A stretch of DNA of 64,000 nucleotides, from the NCBI GenBank assembly GCA_041393535.1, contig JAWKJY010000001.1, positions 678,381 to 742,380 of the forward strand. Direction: 5' to 3'. Each line of letters begins with the position of its first letter. Positions within the stretch are counted from its first letter, which is position 1. This document shows positions 24,793 to 35,245 of this stretch, one piece after another. A program made the position numbers and the translations under genes. This stretch comes from JAWKJY01 sp041393535. GTDB taxonomy: Bacteria; Actinomycetota; Thermoleophilia; Gaiellales; Gaiellaceae. The notes under the pieces are model-generated. The model did not search any database and was not told where the DNA came from. It saw only the letters and a list, made by a program, of their open reading frames with translations.

Positions 24793-26061
24793 GTGATTCT
24801 CGAGGTCACGCCGCGCCAGATCCGGCGCAACACGCTGCTGCTCGCCGGCTGCATGGCGGTCTTCGCGAGCGCGCTCCAGCTCTCCGTCGCGCTCGCCACG
24901 GTCACGTTCGTGCTCGTGACCGGCATCGAGGGCCTGCTCGGCCTCGGGCCGGCGATCTTCCTCTCCGCCGGCGGCGTCGGCGCCTTCGTCGCCGGGCGCG
25001 CGATGGATCGGTTCGGGCGCATCCCCGTGCTCGCCTCGGGCTTCGGCCTCGGGATCGCGGGCAACTGCGTCACGTCGCTCGGCGTCCACCTGCTCTCGCC
25101 GGCCGTCGTCATCGTCGGCTTCTTCCTGATCGGCGCGGGGAACGGCGTCATCTCGCTCACCCGCACCGCGGGCGGCGACATGTACCCGCCGGAGAGGCGC
25201 GCCCGCGGGATCTCGTACGTCCTGTTCGGCTCCGTCTTCGGCGCGATCCTCGGGCCGGCCGTCTTCGTCCCGATCTTCTCGGGCCGGGAGCTCGAGGCGC
25301 CCCAGCTCGTGCTGCCGTGGCTCGCCTCGGCGGGGATCCTCGTGCTGGGCGTCGTCCTCGCGCTGCTCGTCCGCCCCGACCCGCGCCGGATCGCGGAGCG
25401 CTTCGCCGCGCCGGTCCAGACGGACGACGCGGCCCAGCACCCGGAGACCGCCGCGCCGTTGCGCGCGATCCTGCGCCGGCCGGGCGTCGCTCCCGCCCTC
25501 CTGGCCGGGCTCGCGAGCTTCTCGATCATGGTCGCGGTGATGAACCTGACCGGCCACGTCGTCGTCGACGAGCACGGCCACGACCCGGAGACCGTCTTCC
25601 CGATCATCGCGGCGCACATCGTCGGCATGTACGGGCTCGTCCTCGTCGTCGGCGACGTGATCGACCGCGTCGGGCGCCGGCCGGCCCTCGTCGGCGGGCT
25701 GCTGATCATGGCGCTCTCCGTCGTCGCGCTGCTGTTCACGTCGAGCGTCGTCGCCATCGCCTTCGCCCAGTTCGGGCTCGGGCTCGGCTGGGTGTTCTCG
25801 TTCGTCGCGGCGAGCGCGGAGCTCGTCGACCTCGCGCGGCCGGTCGAGCGAGGCAAGCTGCTCGGCTTCCACGACGCCTGGGCGAGCGGCCTGGGCGCGG
25901 CCTTCGCGCTCTCCGGCGGCTACCTGCTCAGCCGCTTCGGCGTGGCGGGCCTCGCGGCCGCGGGAACGGTCGTCGTGACGGTCCCGGCGGCGCTCATCCT
26001 CGTCGTGCGACGGAGGGTTGACGAGAGCGCCCCCGCTCTTGGTACACTCCCAACCCGCTAG
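24793..26061 (+). CDS. Major facilitator superfamily transporter
   Basis: Translated from GTG 24793, the 422-residue protein has 12 hydrophobic helices with the cytosolic motif RAMDRFGRIPVLA between helices 2 and 3, its second-half copy GDVIDRVGRRPAL, and a proline/glycine-rich helix 5 (GGDMYPPERRARGISYVLFG). A central loop of about 35 polar residues (PDPRRIAERFAAPVQ...HPETA) separates the halves. The substrate is not known. The promoter of the rplM operon lies inside its last codons. Confidence 0.88.
   Translation: MILEVTPRQIRRNTLLLAGCMAVFASALQLSVALATVTFVLVTGIEGLLGLGPAIFLSAGGVGAFVAGRAMDRFGRIPVLASGFGLGIAGNCVTSLGVHLLSPAVVIVGFFLIGAGNGVISLTRTAGGDMYPPERRARGISYVLFGSVFGAILGPAVFVPIFSGRELEAPQLVLPWLASAGILVLGVVLALLVRPDPRRIAERFAAPVQTDDAAQHPETAAPLRAILRRPGVAPALLAGLASFSIMVAVMNLTGHVVVDEHGHDPETVFPIIAAHIVGMYGLVLVVGDVIDRVGRRPALVGGLLIMALSVVALLFTSSVVAIAFAQFGLGLGWVFSFVAASAELVDLARPVERGKLLGFHDAWASGLGAAFALSGGYLLSRFGVAGLAAAGTVVVTVPAALILVVRRRVDESAPALGTLPTR
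26018..26048 (+). promoter_or_regulatory. Promoter of the rplM-rpsI operon
   Basis: TTGACG (26018-26023) and TACACT (26043-26048) form a sigma-70-type promoter with a 19-bp spacer, somewhat long. It lies within the 3' end of the upstream MFS gene. The resulting leader of about 43 bases has a 7-bp hairpin (GCGCAGG at 26061-26067 with CCTGCGC at 26077-26083) near its 5' end, which may take part in ribosomal-protein autoregulation. Confidence 0.6.
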
Positions 26062-26097
26062 CGCAGGGCACGTCGTCCTGCGCGCGGCCTCAATCAG

Positions 26098-26526
26098 ATG
26101 CAGAAGACCTGGAATGCCAAGCCTGCCGACGTCCAGCGCCGCTGGTACGTCGTCGACGCGGAGGGACAGACCCTCGGCCGGCTCTCGACCCGCATCGCCG
26201 ACACGCTGCGTGGCAAGAGGAAGCCGGGCTACACCCCGCACGTCGACACCGGCGACTTCGTCGTCGTCGTGAATGCCGAGAAGATCGCCGTCACCGGCAA
26301 GAAGCTCGAGCAGAAGATGTACTACCGCCACTCGGGGTACCCGGGCGGCCTCAAGGTGCGGACGCTGGCGCGCCAGCTCGAGCTGCACCCGACCGAGGTG
26401 ATCCGGTTGTCGGTGCGCGGCATGCTGCCGAAGAACCGGCTCGCCCGGAAGCAGCTCCTGAAGCTCAAGGTGTACGCCGGGCCGACGCACCCGCACGAGG
26501 CGCAGCAGCCCGAGCCCCTCCCGTAG
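26098..26526 (+). CDS. rplM: 50S ribosomal protein L13
   Basis: The 142-residue protein has the full L13 core: WYVVDAEGQTLGRLSTRIAD, FVVVVNAEKIAVTGKKLEQK, YYRHSGYPGGLK, VRGMLPKNRLARKQLLKLKVY and the C-terminal AGPTHPHEAQQPEPL. L13 is an early assembly protein of the large subunit. It has its own promoter just upstream and is followed after 22 bases by rpsI, the universal bacterial order. The ATG lacks a strong Shine-Dalgarno. Confidence 0.98.
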   Translation: MQKTWNAKPADVQRRWYVVDAEGQTLGRLSTRIADTLRGKRKPGYTPHVDTGDFVVVVNAEKIAVTGKKLEQKMYYRHSGYPGGLKVRTLARQLELHPTEVIRLSVRGMLPKNRLARKQLLKLKVYAGPTHPHEAQQPEPLP

Positions 26527-26548
26527 TAGGACGAGGCACGGAGGACGT

Positions 26549-26947
26549 GTGAGCACGCAGATCGCCCAGTACCGCGGCACCGGCAAGCGCAAGACGTCGG
26601 TGGCACGCGTGATCCTCCGGCCCGGCGAGGGCGGCACCTGGATCAACGGCCGCTCCCTGGAGGACTACTTCCCGCGGGCGACCTCGCGGATGATGGTGAT
26701 GGGCCCGCTCCGGGTCGCCGGTCTCGAGGGCCGCTTCGACATCCGCGCCCGGCTCCACGGCGGCGGCATCTCGGGCCAGGCGGGCGCGCTGCGCCACGGC
26801 ATCGCCCGGGCGCTCGTCGAGGCGGATCCCACGCTGCGCGCCCCGCTGAAGCGCGAGGGCTACCTGACCCGCGACGCCCGTGCGGTGGAGCGGAAGAAGG
26901 CCGGCCTCAAGAAGGCGCGCAAGCGGCCGCAGTTCTCGAAGCGCTGA
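26549..26947 (+). CDS. rpsI: 30S ribosomal protein S9
   Basis: The GTG at 26549 gives 132 residues with the typical opening QYRGTGKRKTSVARVILRPG, INGRSLEDYFPR, the HGGGISGQAGALRHGIARAL block and the basic C-terminal tail ending KRPQFSKR, whose last residues reach into the decoding site and touch tRNA. GGCACGGAGGAC precedes the start. The stop codon overlaps the probable CTG start of glmM (CTGA). Confidence 0.98.
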   Translation: MSTQIAQYRGTGKRKTSVARVILRPGEGGTWINGRSLEDYFPRATSRMMVMGPLRVAGLEGRFDIRARLHGGGISGQAGALRHGIARALVEADPTLRAPLKREGYLTRDARAVERKKAGLKKARKRPQFSKR

Positions 26948-28209
26948 GACGCTACTTCGGCACGGACGGCGTCCGCGGGGTCTTCGGCGAGGGCCTCGAC
27001 GCGGCGCTCGCCGAGCGGCTCGGCAGCGCGTTCGCGCAGTGGCTGGGCGGCGGGCAGGTGCTCGTCGGCCGCGACACCCGCGGCTCCGGGCCGGTGCTGG
27101 AGGACGCGCTCGCGCGGGGCATCGCCGCCGGCGGCGGCCACGCGGTGCTGGGCGGCGTGCTGCCGACCGGCGCCGTCGCGCTGCTCGCGGCCGGGGCCGG
27201 CGCGGTCGTCTCGGCCTCGCACAACCCGCCGGAGTACAACGGCGTCAAGTTCTTCGCGCAGGGCGGGCGCAAGCTCGTCGACGAGGAGGAGGAGGCGATC
27301 GAGGCCGCGCTCGAGCGCCCCGGCCCCGGCGGCGGCGCCGTCGAGCGCGTCGACGGCCTGGCCGGGCGCTACGCCGAGACGATCCTCGAGCGCTTCGGCC
27401 GCCCGCTGGACGGGCTCCGCGTCGGCTGCGACTGCGCGAACGGGGCGCTGGCCGGGATCGCGCCGGGCGTGCTCGAGCGCCTCGGCGCCATCGTGACCCG
27501 GGTCGGCTGCGACCCCGACGGGACGAACATCAACGTCGGCTGCGGCGCGACCGACCTGGAGCTCCTGCGCTCCGTCGTCCGCGAGCAGGGCCTCGACCTC
27601 GGCCTCGCGTTCGACGGCGACGGGGACCGCCTGCTCGCCGTCGACGCAGCGGGCGAGGAGGTGGACGGCGACCAGATCGTGGCGATCCTCGCCCTGCACC
27701 TCGGCGTCGACCTCGTCGCGGTGACGTCGATGTCGAACCACGGGCTGCACCAGCTGCTGGCCGAGCGGGGGATCCGCGTGATCACCACCGACGTCGGCGA
27801 CCGCTACGTCCTCGAGGCCCTGCGCCGCGAGGGCGGCGTCCTCGGCGGGGAGCAGTCGGGCCACGTGATCGTCCTCGACGGCCACACGACGGGCGACGGC
27901 CTCGCCGCCGGGCTGCTGCTCTGCGGCGCGCTCGCGGCCCAGGGGGCGACGCTCGCCGAGGCCGCGGCGGTGATGCCGCGCTGGGCCCAGGTCAAGCGCA
28001 ACCTGCACGTCTCCCGCCGTACGCCGACGCCTGCGATCCTCGAGGAGGTCGCCCGCGTCAACGAGGAGCGCGCCGGCGAGGCGCGCGTGCTCGTCCGCCC
28101 CTCGGGAACGGAGCCCGTGGTGCGCGTGCTCGCGGAGGCCCGCGACGCCGGGGAGGCCGAGTCGCTCTGTGCTAGATTGATCGATCTCGTCGAGCGCGAC
28201 TTGGGTTGA
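26944..28209 (+). CDS. glmM: Phosphoglucosamine mutase, probable CTG start
   Basis: GlmM converts glucosamine 6-phosphate to glucosamine 1-phosphate for peptidoglycan precursor synthesis. The 421-residue protein has the N-terminal RRYFGTDGVRG, the phosphoserine loop SASHNPPEYNGVKFF, the metal-binding DGDGDRLLAV and the phosphate-binding RPSGTEPVVRV. No ATG, GTG or TTG lies in frame before the conserved RYFGTDG; the first GTG (27058) would remove that strand and the substrate loop. CTG at 26944 overlaps the rpsI stop as CTGA and gives exactly the expected N terminus, so I infer a CTG start with coupled translation. glmS follows 141 bases later, giving the two hexosamine steps side by side. Confidence 0.93.
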   Translation: MRRYFGTDGVRGVFGEGLDAALAERLGSAFAQWLGGGQVLVGRDTRGSGPVLEDALARGIAAGGGHAVLGGVLPTGAVALLAAGAGAVVSASHNPPEYNGVKFFAQGGRKLVDEEEEAIEAALERPGPGGGAVERVDGLAGRYAETILERFGRPLDGLRVGCDCANGALAGIAPGVLERLGAIVTRVGCDPDGTNINVGCGATDLELLRSVVREQGLDLGLAFDGDGDRLLAVDAAGEEVDGDQIVAILALHLGVDLVAVTSMSNHGLHQLLAERGIRVITTDVGDRYVLEALRREGGVLGGEQSGHVIVLDGHTTGDGLAAGLLLCGALAAQGATLAEAAAVMPRWAQVKRNLHVSRRTPTPAILEEVARVNEERAGEARVLVRPSGTEPVVRVLAEARDAGEAESLCARLIDLVERDLG

Positions 28210-28350
28210 CCCTCCACCCGGGAGCCCTTTCCGAAGCGGAATCTGGCCAATGGAACGGGGACAGCCGGCTCGCGCGCGGGCATACTCCGGCAGGCATGAG
28301 CGACGCGCACGCACCGCGGTGAAGCGGGCGCTCGCGGAACGGGGGTTCGT
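28210..28350 (+). promoter_or_regulatory. glmS leader with -10 element and an eight-codon upstream ORF
   Basis: CATACT at 28281-28286 is a possible -10 element. Ten bases after it starts a tiny ORF, ATG at 28296, reading MSDAHAPR and stopping with TGA at 28320-28322, 28 bases before the glmS GTG. If transcription begins at this ATG, the mRNA would be leaderless for the small ORF and glmS would be the second cistron. No glmS-ribozyme core is recognisable. The Shine-Dalgarno before glmS is weak (CGGGGG). Confidence 0.35.
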
Positions 28351-30198
<1,848 letters not shown>

Positions 30199-30241
30199 GG
30201 CCGCCCCGGGGCGCGGGGCCGCGCTCGGGCAGAATCCCGGT

Positions 30242-30604
30242 GTGCGGACGGGCATCGACCTGATCGAGATCGAGCGGATCCGGCGTGCGCTCGAGCGCCC
30301 GGGCTTCCGCGAGCGCGTGTTCACCGAGGCGGAGCGCGCCTACTGCGACGCGCGGCCGAACCCGCCGCAGCACTACGCGGCCCGCTTCGCCGGCAAGGAG
30401 GCCGTCGGCAAGGCCCTCGGCTGCGGCGTGCGCTTCACCTGGCGCGAGATCGAGATCGTCGGGCGGCCGAAGCCGGGCGTCGTCCTCAGCGGCTCGACCG
30501 AGGCCTGGGCGAGGCGGGTCCGGGCCGGGCGGATCGACCTCTCGATGACGCACTCGAAGGAGCTCGCGGCGGCGATCTGCGTCGTGCTCGACGAGGACGC
30601 CTAG
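30242..30604 (+). CDS. acpS: Holo-[acyl-carrier-protein] synthase
   Basis: The 120-residue protein has the AcpS motifs GIDLIEIERIRRAL with the magnesium-binding Asp, and ARFAGKEAVGKALG with the catalytic Glu/Lys, then LSMTHSKELAAAICVVL. It transfers 4'-phosphopantetheine from CoA to acyl carrier protein. The GTG lies 6 bases behind CAGAAT and has no Shine-Dalgarno, a leaderless-type start. Its stop (TAG) shares one base with the GTG of the next gene, the common acpS-nnr pairing. Confidence 0.95.
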   Translation: MRTGIDLIEIERIRRALERPGFRERVFTEAERAYCDARPNPPQHYAARFAGKEAVGKALGCGVRFTWREIEIVGRPKPGVVLSGSTEAWARRVRAGRIDLSMTHSKELAAAICVVLDEDA

Positions 30605-32121
30605 TGGACGCGCCCTGGTGCGAGCCGCTGCTCACGGCGGCCGAGATGCGCGCCGCCGAGGCCCGCCATCCCGGGCCGACGCTCGAGCTGATGGAGCGGG
30701 CGGGGGCGGCCTGCGCGGCCGCCGCGCTCGATCGCTTCCCCGACGCGCGCCGCTGGTCGATCCGCTGCGGTGGCGGCGCGAACGGCGGCGACGGCCTCGT
30801 CGTCGCACGGCTGCTCCACGAGGCGGGGCGCGACGTCCACGTCGTCCTGCACGCCGACGAGGCGCGGGTCGTGGGCGACGCGGCCGCGAACCTCCGCCGC
30901 GTCCGCGACCTCGGGCTGCCCGTCGGGGCCGAGCCGGGGGAGGGGGACGCGATCGTCGACGCCCTTTTCGGCACCGGCTTCGCGGGCGCCCCGCGGCTCG
31001 GGGCCGCCGCGGCGATCGCGGCGATCGCGCAGGCGGGCGTCCCCGTCGTGGCGGTCGACCTGCCCTCGGGCGTCGACGCCTCCACGGGCGAGGTCGCCGG
31101 CGCCGCCGTCCGCGCCGACCTGACGGTCACCTTCCACCGCCGCAAGCTGGGCCACGCGGTCGCGCCCGGGCGCTTCCTCGCCGGCGAGGTCGTCGTCGCC
31201 GACATCGGGCTCGACGCGGCGGCCGGCGAGGCTGCCTCGGGCGCCGTCGGCGAGGCGATCGTCGGGCTCGTCCCGCGTCGCGGGCCGCAGGACAACAAGT
31301 ACTCGGCCGGCTCCGTGCTCGTCGTCGGCGGCTCGACCGGCCTCACCGGCGCGCCATGCCTCAGCTCGCTCGCGGCGCTGCGGGCCGGCGCGGGGATCGT
31401 CGTCTGCGCCGTGCCGGCCTCGCTCGACGGGATCTTCGAGCAGCGGCTGCTCGAGGTGATGAGCCGCCCGTGCCCGGACGACGCCGAGGGCCGTCTCGTC
31501 CCGGCGGCGGCCGACGCGATCGTCGCGGCCGCGGCCCGGGCGGGCGCGGTCGCGCTCGGGCCCGGGATCGGCCGCGGCGACGGGGTGCGGGCGCTCGTCG
31601 GCGACCTGCTCGCCCGGCTCGACCTGCCGCTCGTGCTCGATGCGGACGGGCTCTTCGCCGCGGTCGGCCAGCTCGATGCGATCCGGGCCCGGCGCGCGCC
31701 GACGGTCCTCACCCCGCACGCGGGCGAGCTCGCGCGGCTGCTCGGGCGCGAGTCCGCCTGGATCGCCGCGCACCGGCTCGCCGCCGTCCGCGAGGCCGTG
31801 GCGGCGACGGGCGCGGTCGTCCTGCTCAAGGGCGCGGACACGCTCGTCGCCGCGCCCGGCGACGACGGCGTCCTCGTCAGCGACCTCGGCAACCCGGGCC
31901 TCGCGACGGCCGGGAGCGGCGACGTCCTCACCGGCGTCGTCGCGGCCCTGCTCGCGAAGGGCATGGAGCCCCGCCTCGCCGCCGCGGCCGCGGCGGCGAC
32001 CGGCGGGGTGGCGGCACGGCTCGCCGCGGCCCGCCACGGAGAGGCGGGGCTGATCGCCAGCGACGTGGTCGACGAGCTCTCGCGGACGGTGTCCGCGCAC
32101 GGGAAGGGAGGCACCCGATGA
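30604..32121 (+). CDS. nnrD: Bifunctional NAD(P)H-hydrate epimerase / ADP-dependent dehydratase
   Basis: The 505 residues join a YjeF_N epimerase domain (about 1-205; GGANGGDGLVVARLL, VDALFGTGFAG, AVDLPSGVDASTG) and a ribokinase-like dehydratase domain (about 215-500; NKYSAGSVLVVGGSTGLTGA, ALGPGIGRGDG, VLDADGLFA, LTPHAGELARLLG, and the ATP-binding NPGLATAGSGDVLTG). Together they repair hydrated NADH and NADPH. The GTG shares a base with the acpS stop. The next gene overlaps its stop by ATGA, so the acpS-nnr-(small)-alr genes are one operon. Confidence 0.95.
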   Translation: MDAPWCEPLLTAAEMRAAEARHPGPTLELMERAGAACAAAALDRFPDARRWSIRCGGGANGGDGLVVARLLHEAGRDVHVVLHADEARVVGDAAANLRRVRDLGLPVGAEPGEGDAIVDALFGTGFAGAPRLGAAAAIAAIAQAGVPVVAVDLPSGVDASTGEVAGAAVRADLTVTFHRRKLGHAVAPGRFLAGEVVVADIGLDAAAGEAASGAVGEAIVGLVPRRGPQDNKYSAGSVLVVGGSTGLTGAPCLSSLAALRAGAGIVVCAVPASLDGIFEQRLLEVMSRPCPDDAEGRLVPAAADAIVAAAARAGAVALGPGIGRGDGVRALVGDLLARLDLPLVLDADGLFAAVGQLDAIRARRAPTVLTPHAGELARLLGRESAWIAAHRLAAVREAVAATGAVVLLKGADTLVAAPGDDGVLVSDLGNPGLATAGSGDVLTGVVAALLAKGMEPRLAAAAAAATGGVAARLAAARHGEAGLIASDVVDELSRTVSAHGKGGTR

Positions 32122-32432
32122 ACCTCGCGCTTTTCGGCGGCTTCGGCAAGCGGCCGTACGCGCCCGGCTGGAGCCAGGAGACGGCTGTCGCCGTCTTCGG
32201 CGGCGGCGAGATCGACCTGACTGCCGCGCCGCCGGGCCCGACGGCCCGCCTGACCGCGGTCGCGGTGTTCGGCGGGATCGAGATCACGGTGCCCGAGGGG
32301 ACGAGGGTCGCGCTCAGCGGCTTCGGGATCTTCGGCGGCCGGGACGTGCGCGTCCTGCCGGGAGACGGGCCGGAGCTGCGGCTGCGCGGCTACGCGCTCT
32401 TCGGCGGGATCGAGGTCAGGCCGCCCGGTTGA
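32118..32432 (+). CDS. LiaF-like C-terminal domain protein (cell-wall-active antibiotic response type)
   Basis: The 104-residue protein is a short beta-repeat unit: the sequence FGG recurs five times (ALFGGFGK, AVFGGGEID, AVFGGIEIT, GIFGGRDVR, ALFGGIEVR) at spacings of about 20 residues, with alternating hydrophobic strands between. This is the pattern of the C-terminal beta-solenoid domain of LiaF/VraT and related sensors, here without any membrane helix. It is translationally coupled on both sides (ATGA with nnr, TTGA with alr). LiaF domains take part in envelope-stress signalling; a role beside alanine racemase, a peptidoglycan gene, is compatible but not proved. Confidence 0.75.
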   Translation: MNLALFGGFGKRPYAPGWSQETAVAVFGGGEIDLTAAPPGPTARLTAVAVFGGIEITVPEGTRVALSGFGIFGGRDVRVLPGDGPELRLRGYALFGGIEVRPPG

Positions 32433-33466
32433 CCGAGCCGCGCTCGGAGATCACGATCGACCTCGCGGCCGTGCGCGCGAACGTCCGCCGGCTGCGGGAG
32501 GCGGCGGGCGCGGCCGAGCTCTGGGCCGTCGTCAAGGCGAACGGCTACGGGCACGGCGCGGCCGACGTCGCCCGCGCGGCGCTCGAGGCGGGCGCGCGGG
32601 CGCTCTGCGTCGCGACGGTGGGAGAGGCCGCCGTCGTGCGCGCCGTCGCGCCCGACGTGCGCGTCCTCGTCCTCGGCCCGCTGCGGCCGGGCGAGCACGA
32701 GCAGGCGCGTGCGCTGCGGCTCGAGCTCGCGATCTCGTCGCTGCCCGCCCCGGCCGGGCTGCCGGTGCACCTGAAGGTCGACACCGGGATGGGCCGCTGG
32801 GGCATGGCGCCCGCGGACGCGCTCGCGGCGCCGCGCGAGGCGGTCGTCGGGCTGATGAGCCACCTGGCGACGGCCGACGAGGCGGACGAGGCGTTCGCGC
32901 GCGCGCAGCTCGCGCGCTTCGCGGAGGTCGCCGCTGCGTTCCCGGGGGTCGTGCGCCACGTCGCGAACAGCGCGGCGACGCTCCGCTTCCCCGAGGCGCG
33001 CCACGACGCCGTCCGCTGCGGGATCGCGCTCTACGGCCTCGACCCGATGGGGGAGGACGCGCGCCCGCACGGCCTGCAACCGGCGCTCTCCTGGCGGAGC
33101 GCGGTCGCACACGTGCGCGAGCTCGAGCCGGGCTCGTCGACGGGCTACGGCCGACGCTTCGTCGCGGCCGCGCCGACGCGGGTGGGGATCGTGCCCGTCG
33201 GCTACGCGGACGGCTTCCGGCGCGGCCTGACCGGGGCCGAGGTGCTGGTCGCGGGGGAGCGGCGGCCGGTGCTGGGGACCGTCTCGATGGACGCGTTCGC
33301 GGTCGAGCTGCCGCCGGGCGCGGGCGTGGGCGCGCCGGTGACGCTGATCGGCGACGGCGTCCTGTGCGAGGAGCACGCGCGGCGGCTGGGCACGATCCCG
33401 TACGAGCTGGTCTGCGGCATCGAGAGCGGCCCGGCGCGGGCGACCCGCGTCGTCGTCGGTGGCTGA
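32429..33466 (+). CDS. alr: Alanine racemase
   Basis: The TTG at 32429 overlaps the previous stop (TTGA) and gives 345 residues, slightly shorter than the usual 360-380. The PLP lysine is in LWAVVKANGYGHGA, the catalytic tyrosine region in SSTGYGRRF, with HVANSAATLR, GIALYGLDP, VPVGYADGFRRGL, and the C-terminal VSMDAFAVEL. It converts L-Ala to D-Ala for peptidoglycan. The next gene overlaps its end by 8 bases. Confidence 0.95.
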   Translation: MTEPRSEITIDLAAVRANVRRLREAAGAAELWAVVKANGYGHGAADVARAALEAGARALCVATVGEAAVVRAVAPDVRVLVLGPLRPGEHEQARALRLELAISSLPAPAGLPVHLKVDTGMGRWGMAPADALAAPREAVVGLMSHLATADEADEAFARAQLARFAEVAAAFPGVVRHVANSAATLRFPEARHDAVRCGIALYGLDPMGEDARPHGLQPALSWRSAVAHVRELEPGSSTGYGRRFVAAAPTRVGIVPVGYADGFRRGLTGAEVLVAGERRPVLGTVSMDAFAVELPPGAGVGAPVTLIGDGVLCEEHARRLGTIPYELVCGIESGPARATRVVVGG

Positions 33467-34481
33467 CGCGCTCGTCGAGGCGGTCGCCGGCCAGCCCGCG
33501 TGGCTCGTCGGCGGCTGCGTGCGCGACGAGCTGCTCGGCCGGCCCGTGCTCGACCTCGACGTCACGCTCGCCGACCCGGAGCGGGCGGCACGCCGCTACG
33601 GCAGGCTCGCCGGCGAGGCCGTCTTCCCGCTCTCCGAGCGCCACGGCGCCTGGCGGGTCGTCCGCGGCGACGGCGTCACGGTCGACTTCGTCCGCCTGCG
33701 CGGCTCGCTCGCGGAGGACCTCGCGGCGCGCGACTTCACCCTGAACGCGATCGCCGTCCCGGTCGACGGCGGCGATCACGTCGACCCGACCGGCGGGCTC
33801 GCCGATCTCGAGCGACGGGTGCTGCGCGCGGTCTCCGACGGCGTCTTCCGCGACGACCCGCTGCGCCTGCTCCGCGCCGTGCGGATCGCGGAGGAGCTCG
33901 GGCTCGCCATCGACGGGGCGACGGAGGCGCTGATCCGCCGTGACGCGGCCCTCGTCACGCGGCCCGCGGGCGAGCGCGTGCTCGCCGAGCTCGAGCGGCT
34001 GCGCCCGTCCGGGTGGCGCCGCCTCGACGCCCTCGGCCTGCTCGAGCCGCTCGGCGGCGACCTGGCGCGGCTCGACCGCGTCGCGGGGGCGCCCGGCCCG
34101 GCGCTCTGGCTCGTCGCCTGCCTCGGCCAGGCCCTCCTCGCGCTGCCCGTCCCAGGCGAGCTCGCCCGGCTGGCCCGGACGGCGCTCCGGGCGACGCCGC
34201 CGCCCGACGCCGGCCCGCGGGCGATCCACCGCTTCCGGCGCGCGGCCGAGCCGTGGGCCGTCGAGGCGCTCCTGCTCGCCGGTCGGCCCGAGCTGATCCC
34301 GGCCGTCGAGGCCGCCCGGGCCGCCGAGCCCGCCGGGCCGCTCCTGCGCGGCGACGAGCTGGGCGTCCCGCCGGGGCCGGAGGTCGGGCGGCTGCTCGAC
34401 CGGGTCGCCGAGGAGCGGGCCGCCGGTACCATCTCGACGCGCGAGGAGGCCCTCGCGCTCGTGCGAAAGGAGCGTTCGTGA
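33459..34481 (+). CDS. CCA-adding/poly(A) polymerase-family tRNA nucleotidyltransferase-like protein
   Basis: The class II nucleotidyltransferase head is clear in the 340-residue product: WLVGGCVRDELLGRPVLDLDVTLA with the catalytic D-x-D, GVTVDFVRLRGSLAEDLAARDFTLNAIAV, and the neck RVLRAVSDGVFRDDPLRLLRAVRIAEELG. The C-terminal half is Leu/Ala/Pro-rich and lacks the HD domain found in many CCA enzymes, so the protein is shorter than E. coli Cca. It may be an A-adding, CC-adding or full CCA enzyme. The GTG start overlaps alr by 8 bases, and the methyltransferase start overlaps its end. Confidence 0.88.
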   Translation: MADALVEAVAGQPAWLVGGCVRDELLGRPVLDLDVTLADPERAARRYGRLAGEAVFPLSERHGAWRVVRGDGVTVDFVRLRGSLAEDLAARDFTLNAIAVPVDGGDHVDPTGGLADLERRVLRAVSDGVFRDDPLRLLRAVRIAEELGLAIDGATEALIRRDAALVTRPAGERVLAELERLRPSGWRRLDALGLLEPLGGDLARLDRVAGAPGPALWLVACLGQALLALPVPGELARLARTALRATPPPDAGPRAIHRFRRAAEPWAVEALLLAGRPELIPAVEAARAAEPAGPLLRGDELGVPPGPEVGRLLDRVAEERAAGTISTREEALALVRKERS

Positions 34482-35245
34482 GCCTCGAGGACATCACCAA
34501 GGCGCGGTTCGCCGCCACCGCCGCGAAGATGGCTGCGCTCGGCGACAGCCGGGTCGCGGGCCTGCGGACACGGCTCGGCGCGCTGCTCTCGCCCGCGGGC
34601 GACGAGGTCGTGCTCGACGCGGGCACGGGCACGGGCCCGATCGCGTTCGCGCTCGCCCCGCTCGTCCGCGAGGTGATCGCCGTCGACCTCGTCCCCGAGA
34701 TGCTCGAGCAGGGCCGCGAGCGCGCCGGGGAGGGCTCGAACGTCCGCTTCGTCCTCGGCGACGCGCTCGCCCTGCCGGTCGAGGACGGGTCGGTCGACAT
34801 CGCGCTCAGCTCCCGGACCCTCCATCACGTGGACGACCCGGCACGCTCGATCGTCGAGCTCGCCCGCGTCGTCGTCCCCGGCGGCCGGGCGGTCGTGGTC
34901 GACCAGGTGGTCTCCGAGGACCCGCACGAGGCCGAGCTGTACGAGCGGCTCGAGTCGATGCGCGACCCGTCGCACGTGCGCACGCTGCCCGACTCGGAGA
35001 TCCGCCGGCTGCTCTTCGACAGCGGCCTCGTCGTCGAGCACGCCGAGCTCGAGCCCGAGGAGCGCGACCTCGCCGTCTTCCTCGACCTCGCCGGCTGCGA
35101 GGGCGAGCAGCGTGCGATGGTCTTCGCCTACGTCGAGGAGCTCGTCGCGCAGGGCGAGACGGCCGGCGTCGACCTGCGTCGCAGCCACGACGGCTTCCAC
35201 TTCACGGGCACCGTCGGCTGGTACGTGGCGCGCAAGCCGGCCTAG
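34478..35245 (+). CDS. SAM-dependent class I methyltransferase (UbiE/Methyltransf_11 type)
   Basis: The GTG at 34478 has AAAGGAG 5 bases upstream and overlaps the preceding stop. The 255 residues contain motif I LDAGTGTGPIAFALAP, the acidic loop VIAVDLVPEMLEQG, motif II LGDALALPVEDGSVDIALSSRTLHHV and motif III VVPGGRAVVVDQVV. The C-terminal cap (DLRRSHDGFHFTGTVGWYVARK) probably forms the substrate lid. UbiE-like methylation of a quinone or small molecule is possible, but the substrate is unknown. Its last bases overlap the convergent 2TM gene. Confidence 0.88.
   Translation: MSLEDITKARFAATAAKMAALGDSRVAGLRTRLGALLSPAGDEVVLDAGTGTGPIAFALAPLVREVIAVDLVPEMLEQGRERAGEGSNVRFVLGDALALPVEDGSVDIALSSRTLHHVDDPARSIVELARVVVPGGRAVVVDQVVSEDPHEAELYERLESMRDPSHVRTLPDSEIRRLLFDSGLVVEHAELEPEERDLAVFLDLAGCEGEQRAMVFAYVEELVAQGETAGVDLRRSHDGFHFTGTVGWYVARKPA

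Noticed and set aside
28210..28350. glmS ribozyme
   Set aside because: The conserved core and pseudoknot sequences are absent, and the leader is only about 140 bases.
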